A stretch of DNA of 5,347 nt from Nitrososphaerota archaeon (lineage in GTDB: Archaea > Thermoproteota > Nitrososphaeria > Nitrososphaerales > Nitrosopumilaceae): contig JADFJY010000074.1 of the NCBI GenBank assembly GCA_022565935.1, positions 1 to 5,347 on the forward strand, written 5' to 3'. Each line of letters begins with the position of its first letter. The first letter of the stretch is position 1. The notes below the pieces were generated by a model. The model had not been told where the DNA came from. It made no database searches and worked only from the letters and a program-made list of their open reading frames with translations. A program made the position numbers and the translations under genes. Below, in pieces: positions 4,234 through 5,347 of this stretch.

Positions 4234-5347
4234 TTGGAACTTGATTTTATTACTCAGAATCCGATAATCTATGTGTTAATTACTTGGGTTATCATTGTTG
4301 TAGTTGCAAAAGGCTTGAAATTAGAAAAATATGGTTTTGAGATAAAGGCATACAGCCTAGTATACAAAAACAAACAAGTTAATTCAATCTTGATTAAAAT
4401 ACTAAGTAGAACAAGGAGAGGAATCAGGGTTTTTGCTGATGTAAGTGTAATTGCAGGTTTTCTAATGATGGGTTATGCATTTTACTTTTTGGGAAATAAT
4501 GTATTAAACTTTTTTGTTGCACAAGATAATTTTGCAGAATTAACAATACTTATTCCAGGAATAACATTAACGTCTGCACCTGCAATTACGTACTTTCTAC
4601 TGTCGATTCCAATTGTATTAGTTATGCATGAAGGAGCACACGGAATAGTAGCTGCTCTAGAAAAAATAAAGATCAAAACAGGTGGATTTGCAATATTCAT
4701 TGCATTGTTTGCAGGATTTGTAGAACCAGATGAAGAAGAATTCAACAATGCAAAAAAGATTTCAAAACTACGAGTAATTGGAGCAGGTGCCACATCAAAT
4801 GTGATTTTTGCAATTATTTTAGGTGCTATTATGTTAACAAACCCAATTTTTGGAATGGTTTTAGAGAGTATGCCATTATTTGGGGAAGTCATCTTAAACA
4901 TATTTTATGAGTTATCGCAAGGAGTGTTGATACTTTCAATCATAGAGAACTCTGGAGCTGAACAAGCAGGATTGTTTGCAAATGATATCATTATTTCAAT
5001 TAATGACATACCGATTCATGGTCCGATTGATTTCCCAAGCTTAAATCCAGGAGAAACAGCAAGTGTTACTGTAATTAGAGATAGTCAAACATTAGAATTT
5101 GGTGTGGAGATCATGCCCGCACCAGATGATCCTGAAAGAGGATTAATAGGAATTATGAGAGATAATTCAATTCCATACAAACCTGTAATGAATTTCATTG
5201 ACTGGACAAATGTGGATTTCAATGTTTCAATGTTCTTGTTATGGCTCTGGATGATTTCATTTTTCATAGGAATAATCAACATGCTTCCTTTACCAATATT
5301 AGATGGTGGAAAATTCATTCATATAATTATTGACAAAAGAATTTCAG
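4234..5347 (+). CDS. Site-2-type membrane zinc metalloprotease (M50) with PDZ domain, C-terminus cut
   Basis: The frame is open from 4165 and runs off the right edge. No ATG occurs until 4465, which would remove the first membrane helix, so the TTG at 4234 (M-E-L-D-F-I-T-Q-N-P) is the best start; GTG at 4273 is an alternative. Numbering from the TTG, membrane helices lie near 10-27, 70-87, 110-142, 181-205 and 333-352. The zinc motif H132-E133-G-A-H136 is in the third helix. A PDZ-like domain (about 228-310) contains G-V-L-I-L-S-I-I-E-N-S-G-A-E-Q-A-G-L and D-I-I-I-S-I-N. The second metal motif, N349-M-L-P-L-P-I-L-D357-G-G, is in the last visible helix. S2P enzymes cut transmembrane segments, often releasing anti-sigma or transcription factors; the substrate here is unknown. 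At least 371 residues are present and the end lies outside the window. Confidence 0.9.
   Translation, partial: MELDFITQNPIIYVLITWVIIVVVAKGLKLEKYGFEIKAYSLVYKNKQVNSILIKILSRTRRGIRVFADVSVIAGFLMMGYAFYFLGNNVLNFFVAQDNFAELTILIPGITLTSAPAITYFLLSIPIVLVMHEGAHGIVAALEKIKIKTGGFAIFIALFAGFVEPDEEEFNNAKKISKLRVIGAGATSNVIFAIILGAIMLTNPIFGMVLESMPLFGEVILNIFYELSQGVLILSIIENSGAEQAGLFANDIIISINDIPIHGPIDFPSLNPGETASVTVIRDSQTLEFGVEIMPAPDDPERGLIGIMRDNSIPYKPVMNFIDWTNVDFNVSMFLLWLWMISFFIGIINMLPLPILDGGKFIHIIIDKRIS

Noticed and set aside
4482..4901. Minus-strand open frame of 139 codons
   Set aside because: It lies wholly antisense to the site-2 protease, which has clear HExxH, PDZ and NxxPxxxxDG features. The antisense product is low-complexity (rich in Ile, Ala, Asn and Pro) and matches nothing recognisable.
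5085..5318. Minus-strand open frame of 77 codons
   Set aside because: It is antisense to the PDZ and last membrane region of the protease, with no recognisable domain or promoter; a shadow frame.
1..5347. CRISPR arrays, insertion sequences, tRNA or rRNA genes
   Set aside because: No regularly spaced repeats, transposase-like proteins, terminal repeats, tRNA-like cloverleaf or rRNA segments were seen on either strand.

Overview
The window looks like chromosomal DNA from an ammonia-oxidising archaeon of the Nitrososphaerota (Thaumarchaeota), most likely a low-GC, Nitrosopumilus-like marine type. The evidence is an archaeal Pelota, a TrmB-family regulator, a radical-SAM N-terminus resembling tetraether lipid synthase, AT-rich codon use, no Shine-Dalgarno motif before most starts, and TATA-like boxes about 25-30 bases upstream of several start codons, which suggests leaderless or nearly leaderless mRNAs. 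The assignment rests on recognised protein families only; no database search was possible.

Layout from left to right. (1) Positions 1-241, minus strand: the N-terminal 80 codons of a Tes-like radical-SAM protein, cut by the window edge. (2) Positions 242-355: a divergent promoter region with a TATA-like box for each direction and a short inverted repeat just before the right-hand gene. (3) Positions 356-1574, plus strand: a two-gene regulator operon, TrmB-like then DtxR/IdeR-like, with one base between them. (4) Positions 1624-1788, plus strand: a 54-residue Cys-rich, zinc-ribbon-like protein that is easily missed. It converges on (5) yjbQ at 1793-2212, minus strand. (6) Positions 2213-2383: an intergenic stretch that holds, on the minus strand, a near-textbook archaeal C/D box sRNA (about 2248-2306). 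Its D guide is complementary to the expected anticodon arm of tRNA-Leu(CAA) and would direct 2'-O-methylation to wobble base C34. (7) Positions 2384-3882, plus strand: an unrecognised 138-residue protein, then Pelota. (8) Positions 3879-4190, minus strand: cutA, whose stop codon overlaps the Pelota stop in a shared TTAA. (9) From 4234 to the right edge, plus strand: a membrane-embedded site-2-type metalloprotease (M50) with a PDZ domain, probably starting at TTG and cut by the window end.

The genes do not form a single pathway. Recurring themes are information processing (Pelota ribosome rescue, sRNA-guided tRNA modification), metal and transcriptional control (TrmB, DtxR, CutA, zinc ribbon) and the membrane (tetraether lipid enzyme, site-2 protease). 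The most interesting element is the C/D sRNA; I see no wholly new multi-gene system.
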